Shown here in pieces: positions 59,600 to 64,000 of a stretch of DNA of 64,000 nt. The position numbers were made by a program, and so were the translations under genes. The DNA comes from Anaerolineae bacterium (GTDB lineage: Bacteria; Chloroflexota; Anaerolineae; 4572-78; J111): the NCBI GenBank assembly GCA_023151115.1, contig JAKLJP010000013.1, positions 109,238 to 173,237 on the forward strand. Direction: 5' to 3'. Positions within the stretch are counted from its first letter, which is position 1. Each line of letters opens with the position of its first letter. Under the pieces are notes generated by a model. The model was given only the letters and a program-made list of their open reading frames with translations, did no database searches and had not been told where the DNA came from.

Positions 59600-61663
59600 T
59601 CAATTCGTCGGGGTGAGGGCGGCCAGGGTGTCTCGAAGCTGCGCGGCAATGTCGGCGGCGGCTTCGAGGTCCTCGTCATCCGCGGCGGTTCGCAGGTTGC
59701 CAAGTTGAGCTTCGATATTGCTGGCCGCGGCGCTGTCAAGGGTGTGGGCAAAGCGGTCCCAGGTCCATTCGAGAACGGCGACATCACCCAGGACCGGGCC
59801 GGGTTCGGCGCCGGTGGCATCCACAAGAAGCTGTTGCGCCCACAGACCGAAACGGGCGCGGTCAATCTCGGCGACAGGCCGGTGGCGCAACTGGAGGTCG
59901 AGGCTGGCTTGGGCCACGTCAATGGCTGCTTTGCGGGTCCCGGCGACGTTGCGGTGGTTGATCGCCGGCACCAGGGCATCCCCGGCGAGGGTGGCGAGGG
60001 CGCGGCTCATCTGGGCGGCGAGCAGTTCGGGTACGTCGCCGCCGGCCTGGTAGTCCGCCCAGGCAGCGGTCATTGTTTTGAGGGTGGTGGCTGCCCCTTC
60101 CCAATCCTCAGCCTCGGCGGCGTCGAAGATATCGGTCGCACCGCTGAGCAGGGTTTCCAACTCAGCCGGTAGAGATCCGGAGAGCGCGTCGGTGGGCGCA
60201 GCGATAGCCAGCGCTTCAAGGTCGCCGCCGCTGCCGGTTGAGAACTCGCCATAGCCGGGGGCAAAGATCTTGTCCTCATAGCCTCCATCCATGTGAAGTT
60301 CCTCAGTCATAATCGCGCCCTCAACGGGTCCGGCTGGGCCGTCCACGGTCACGCCCACAGCTTTGACGGTGACTTCTTCAAAGACAATGCCGGGGCTGTT
60401 CTCAGGCCGGTACACCTCGCCCACTTGAGGGTCGGCGGGCATGATCATGGCGGCCGGGCCATCTTTGCCTGCCAGCCAGGTGCCCTCGGTATTGGCAATG
60501 ACGCCGTCTTCATAGTTGAAAACATCCTCACCCAGATACCAGACGGAGCCATCGTCAGCTTGGGCATACCAATCGAGTGCGACTTCTTCGATGCGCCCAT
60601 CCATGTAGGCGGTGTATTGGGAAATAAGCGCCTCGACCTGTTGGCCGTTCAAGTCAATGGTCTTGGTGTTGGGGAGTAAGGTGGTTTCAGCTCGAAACAG
60701 GTGGCCGTCAGCATTACCGAGCAGGACGGCGGAGTGAAGCTGGCTGATAGGAAAGAGCGGATTGGTGACAGCCGTTGGGTTTGAGAAGGTTGGCTCGGCC
60801 AGGTCTACCCGTGCGCTCTCCGGGGCGCAGCCTTCGCCACTCTCAGTGCCGCAAGTCGCTTCAAAAAGAGGCGCTGCAACTGGAGTAGAGGCAGCGGCTG
60901 GCGTGGCAGTTGCGGTTGGGGCAGCGCCTGGATGGAACTCAATCAGCGTAAATGTCTCTCCGCTTTCCAGGTCAACGGTTTTGATAAGGCCAATTCCGGC
61001 GGCATAATATTTTTCCTCCTTCGCCTCAGGCTCTAAGGCGGTAAATTCATAGGTTTTGACGACATTATTGTAACTACCGTAAGCGATGGCGACGCTTTCA
61101 CTGGCGCTTAACAATGTCGCCTGATCTTCGGCCTCACCGGGGTAATATTCCTGGTAATAGGTTTCCCCAACGTGAGCGGCCGGGTCGGCAACCATGATGA
61201 TGCCGGGCAGCGCCCCATTCACCCCTGCTTCCCACGAGCCGGCGTGATCCAGCAACTGGCCGTCCTCGTAGTTATCCACCGCTTCACCCAAATACCAGAC
61301 ATTGCCGGCCTTATCTTGGGCAAACCAGTCGAAGGTATTTTCGACCAGTTCACCATCGGAGTAGACCGTATCTTGCACGACGGTGGCCGTAATGCCCATG
61401 ACCTGGCGTGTCTCTGACAGAACTTTAATTTCGTTATATTCCGGGCCGTCTTCGGTCATGCCTTCATAAATAAGGGTTGTGCCGGGGATGAGGGGGAAGT
61501 AGGGATTGTCTATCACCGTTACAAAATCGGCCGGGGGTGGCGGCGGCGCTGGATTCTGGGCGAAGGTCAGCCCACTCGATACGGTTACCATCAGCAGGAG
61601 TATCCCTCCGATTAATAGAAATTGGCGGATATGTTTCAGCCTGAGATTATTGTTGATTTTCAT
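59600..61663 (-). CDS. Large secreted protein with two related beta domains
   Basis: 687 residues. A signal peptide ends near SGLTFAQ (about 36). Two related domains follow: about 45-250 (NPYFPLIPGTTLIYEG; FDWFAQDKAGNVWYLGEAVDNYEDG) and about 290-505 (NPLFPISQL; LDWYAQADDGSVWYLGEDVFNYEDG). The WYLGE..DNYEDG core is repeated, implying duplication. The last about 170 residues are helical and Ala-rich. No enzyme motif is recognised. It lies directly upstream of the response regulator/kinase pair in the same direction, and operator-like repeats precede it. Confidence 0.8.
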   Translation of the reverse strand: MKINNNLRLKHIRQFLLIGGILLLMVTVSSGLTFAQNPAPPPPPADFVTVIDNPYFPLIPGTTLIYEGMTEDGPEYNEIKVLSETRQVMGITATVVQDTVYSDGELVENTFDWFAQDKAGNVWYLGEAVDNYEDGQLLDHAGSWEAGVNGALPGIIMVADPAAHVGETYYQEYYPGEAEDQATLLSASESVAIAYGSYNNVVKTYEFTALEPEAKEEKYYAAGIGLIKTVDLESGETFTLIEFHPGAAPTATATPAAASTPVAAPLFEATCGTESGEGCAPESARVDLAEPTFSNPTAVTNPLFPISQLHSAVLLGNADGHLFRAETTLLPNTKTIDLNGQQVEALISQYTAYMDGRIEEVALDWYAQADDGSVWYLGEDVFNYEDGVIANTEGTWLAGKDGPAAMIMPADPQVGEVYRPENSPGIVFEEVTVKAVGVTVDGPAGPVEGAIMTEELHMDGGYEDKIFAPGYGEFSTGSGGDLEALAIAAPTDALSGSLPAELETLLSGATDIFDAAEAEDWEGAATTLKTMTAAWADYQAGGDVPELLAAQMSRALATLAGDALVPAINHRNVAGTRKAAIDVAQASLDLQLRHRPVAEIDRARFGLWAQQLLVDATGAEPGPVLGDVAVLEWTWDRFAHTLDSAAASNIEAQLGNLRTAADDEDLEAAADIAAQLRDTLAALTPTN

Positions 61664-61750
61664 TTTTTCATCTCCTTATTTTACGTTTGAAAACCCAGTT
61701 TGTAGAGCGTGAACTGTATTCCTGCCCTACAATTCACACCCGTATCACTT

Positions 61751-62868
61751 TTAACAAGAGTCTATCAAAGCATCATGAAGTGGGCATGAAGCCAAGATGA
61801 AGCGTTTCTTCATCTTGGCCTGGTGGTTATTTTCGGAAATAAAAAACCAGATGGCCCGACGCAGATAGGGCGAGCCGCGTTTGCTGAGCGAGGTTTGGGT
61901 GGCCTGGAATTGTCCGCTTTGATAGACGGTGGGGTCGAAGCCGGCGAAGGCAATCAAGGGTTTGAGCGAGGTAAAGCGGCGAATGTCGCCGATTTCGCCC
62001 AGGATGGCTGCGGCCAAGGTCGTACTGAGGCCGGGGATGGTGGTCAAGTATTGGTCTTCAGCGGTCAGCAGTTCGGCCAAGAAGGGTTCCAGGGCTTCGA
62101 TTTGCTGGTCAGCAAGTCCATCTGGTCCAGGAGAGCCGCCAGTTCCAGTTTGGCGACACGACTGAGTGAACGGATGCCCAGCGAGGTCTGGGCGGCGGTC
62201 TGAATGGCCTGGGCTTTCTCTTGGCCCAAGCGACCGCGACTGAGCCGCTGAATGGTAGCAGTCAACTCAGCCAGGGGCCAGGCGGCGAACTCTTCCGGCG
62301 TGACGGCCTGCCGCAACAACGCCCGTGAGGTGGTTTCAAAGGGCCGGGCAAAGAGGGCCGGATACTCTGGAAAGACCTGATCAAGCACCATATGAGCGGG
62401 GCGTCTGAGACTGGCACTCCGATCGGCCAAGGCAAAGCGGAAGCGGGCCAGATGGCGCAACTGGCGGCGGCTGACCGCCGGAACTATGACCGCCTCGGTG
62501 AGCCTGACCCGTAGAAAATCAGCGATGTAGTAACTGTCGGTCCGGTCCGTCTTAGCTTTACGGATGCCGACTTGCCGATAAGCCCGCACCTGCACCGGAT
62601 TGAATACGGTCACGGCATAGCCCTGCTCAACCAGGCATTCGTACAGGGCCATCCAGTAATGACCCGTCGACTCCATCGCCAACCGAACCGGGCCATTCAA
62701 GGCTTTCAGCCGAGCCAGCAGTTCCATCACGCCAGCCCGCGTGTTGGCGAACCGAAAGGCGGGCAAAACCACCTGACCGGCATCATTCAGACCGAGGGCA
62801 TCGTGATGAGCTTTGGCAACATCAATGCCAATGTGAAACATATTAACCTCCTGTTTGGTAAAGTACAA
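61751..62868 (-). pseudogene. IS110 family transposase, frameshifted and 3'-truncated
   Basis: The N-terminal part (62065-62868) has the RuvC-like DEDD domain: FHIGIDVAK, RLAMESTGHYW, KTDRTDSYYIADFL. A one-base deletion near 62108 moves the frame; the second part has LTTIPGLSTTLAAAILGEIG and LIAFAGFDPTVYQSGQF of the Transposase_20 domain. After GSPYLRRAIW the family's last about 60 residues, including the region around the catalytic Ser helix end, are replaced by sequence from the neighbouring operator region (to 61751). The element is therefore broken at two points. Confidence 0.87.
61763..61818 (-). promoter_or_regulatory. OmpR-type operator repeats upstream of the secreted protein gene
   Basis: On the minus strand three CTTCAT copies (complement of ATGAAG at 61775, 61786 and 61797) are spaced exactly 11 bp apart. 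CCAAGATGAAG/CTTCATCTTGG (61792-61818) also makes an 11-bp inverted repeat. TTGATA (complement of 61763-61768), a possible -35, follows at 6 bp; the matching -10 is weak. The arrangement fits activation by an OmpR-family dimer array. Confidence 0.5.
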
Positions 62869-62884
62869 GATGGGAGAACCCCAG

Positions 62885-63085
62885 CCCTGGCCTCTGGCGA
62901 GCCCACAACCTTGTCCTTCAGGCGTAACCGCGTCACCACCTACTCATTCGTGGCCTCTCGCCAGAGAGGGGCGACAGTCTTTCTGACGGGACGGAACTCC
63001 CAAGGAGAAGGAACGTCGCTCCCCCGACCGGAGAGCCACCAAAAGAAAAGAGGCGTAGCCCTCTGGCCTACGCCCCCTACTTTTC
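62885..63085 (-). ncRNA. Candidate IS110 bridge RNA region
   Basis: The non-coding segment upstream of the transposase start, where IS110-group elements encode their bridge RNA. On the minus strand it can form a GGCGTAG/CTACGCC hairpin (63055-63078 region) followed by TCTTTTCTTTT, and a long GTGGC...GCCAC stem (about 62950 to 63040) closing about 90 nt with internal loops. Neither loop can be matched to target or donor flanks by eye, so this is positional and structural inference. Confidence 0.4.
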
Positions 63086-63117
63086 ATGATAGGACCCCTG
63101 GCTGGCAAGGTCAAATT

Positions 63118-64000
63118 TCACGCGGTGTAGGGCAATCGCATGTTAAGACTTTAAGACTTTGAGAAGATAGTCTTCATCCCAACCAGCGTTGAGACGTTTG
63201 GCTTGGATACCACACTTGGCCCTTTTCTCCTGATTGAGCAAATTCAGGGCAATATGTCTGACGACCGCAAAATTTTGAGCACCATTGCCTTTACGAACCC
63301 GGCTCTCATCCTCCCGAAAGGCCAGGGCCAGTTTCCAGTGTAAGCCATTTTCGATCCCCCAGTGTTCCCGGACGGCCTTGAGAATCTGTTTAGCTTGACC
63401 AGACAAACTGGAGATGAAATAGCGGATTTCAATGGTGTGTTCATGACCAATCCGGCGTTCTGATTTGACCATGGCGATGGTTTGTAAACCCGCCCAAGCT
63501 GAGCGATTACGTAGATAGGCGAAGTATTCTTCAGTCGAGAGGGTCCAGCACTCCCGAATTTCCAGGCGACCATGCCCTTTAGTGATGGTTTTAGCATAAT
63601 CACAGTCGGCAAAAGCGATTTCTGCGGCATAAGCAAACAATTCCTGGATGTCCTGGTGCAAGTTCTCTTGATTGTCTTTGACGGCTAAGACATAATCAGC
63701 CTCTTTTTTTCACAATCTGGGCCGCGATAGCCGTCTGACAACCCATCGCATCAATGGTCACAATACAACCGGTCAATTCTAACAAAGTCAACAACTCAGG
63801 GATAGCCGTGATTTCATTGGATTTGTCATCCACTTTGACTTGGCCCAGAACCACCGGTTTTCCGCAGCCCAGGCACTCACCATGTGGATGGCCGCTTTCC
63901 CATTGGTTTTATCATGAGAACGTCGCAACTTTTTGCCATCAATCGGTACCACCTGGCCCTCGGTCAAGTCGTTAGCCGTTTGCACCCACTTCAAAAAGCA
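63118..64000 (-). mobile_element. ISAs1 family insertion sequence, frameshifted, continuing past the window
   Basis: Transposase pieces on the minus strand: [30 protein letters not shown] (63788-63994), then after a frame change [20 protein letters not shown] and [18 protein letters not shown]. After an extra A in a seven-A run (near 63706-63712) it continues as [12 protein letters not shown] and to the C-terminus (63143-63661: HWGIENGLHWKLALAFREDESR; NFAVVRHIALNLL). All ISAs1 blocks are present, but two single-base shifts break the frame. The end GCGGTGTAGGGCAATCGCATG (63119-63139) looks like the terminal inverted repeat. The 5' part is outside the window. Confidence 0.85.

Noticed and set aside
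62065..62110. Programmed frameshifting in the IS110 transposase
   Set aside because: IS110 enzymes are normally single-frame, there is no slippery heptamer with a pseudoknot at the site, and the copy is also 3'-truncated.

Overview
The window looks like chromosomal DNA from an uncultured or poorly characterised Chloroflexota bacterium, probably Anaerolineae-like. This is inferred from gene content, not from a marker gene. The supporting signs are PurS-like repeats fused to PurL, abundant Dpp-type and LysM-fused solute-binding proteins without ATPase neighbours, an F420-type luciferase-like oxidoreductase, a pgeF-yggS-proC-yggT-yggU block, moderately high GC, and many hairpin repeats between genes. 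No rRNA, tRNA or CRISPR array was recognised.

Layout. 1-6650 (minus strand) is a purine operon, guaB-purL-purQ-purC, behind a roughly 250-nt leader that ends in an intrinsic terminator. 6650-14137 (plus) holds a Dpp-type transporter (lipoprotein receptor and two permeases), an M24 peptidase, a HEXXH protein and an F420-type oxidoreductase. 14380-24011 (plus) holds a second Dpp-type transporter whose receptor carries a LysM-like domain, then a catabolic-looking set: DegT aminotransferase, a LivJ-fold protein without signal peptide, an AstE/AspA-type deacylase, two SDRs and an amidohydrolase. 24300-28400 has a 5'-truncated Kef gene, an intact Kef-type antiporter and a graveyard containing pieces of csm3, an ISAs1 transposase and a lipase maturation factor. 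28407-30460 has an SPFH protein and a HAD phosphatase. 30599-35959 is an Fbp/Afu-type transporter (LysM receptor, double permease, ATPase) behind a promoter with six 11-bp-spaced TTAACA-like repeats, the architecture of Pho-regulon boxes.

36000-50316 contains LtrA, a hydrolase, transketolase and rpiA, moeA with an ADP-ribosylglycohydrolase, hemA with a radical SAM/SPASM protein, a C45-type acyltransferase, an RRM protein, a CrtI-like oxidoreductase and an acidic repeat protein. 50390-51890 is a second graveyard (LLM oxidoreductase and NACHT-family pieces). 51966-55745 (minus) is a lipoprotein and the pgeF-yggS-proC-yggT-yggU block. 56014-61663 has a class III aminotransferase, an OmpR-type two-component system and a large secreted protein. 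61751-64000 has decayed IS110 and ISAs1 elements.

The most unusual feature is a set of about 18 hairpins built from a short word repeated two to four times and followed by its reverse complement. Different loci use different words, several words recur tens of kilobases apart, and many hairpins touch a stop codon. One sits in frame inside purL and another supplies the last residues of HemA. Other leads are two consecutive double hairpins with complementary loops (25326-25472), the guaB attenuator, the moeA leader hairpin, the Pho-like box, and operator repeats beside the two-component system.
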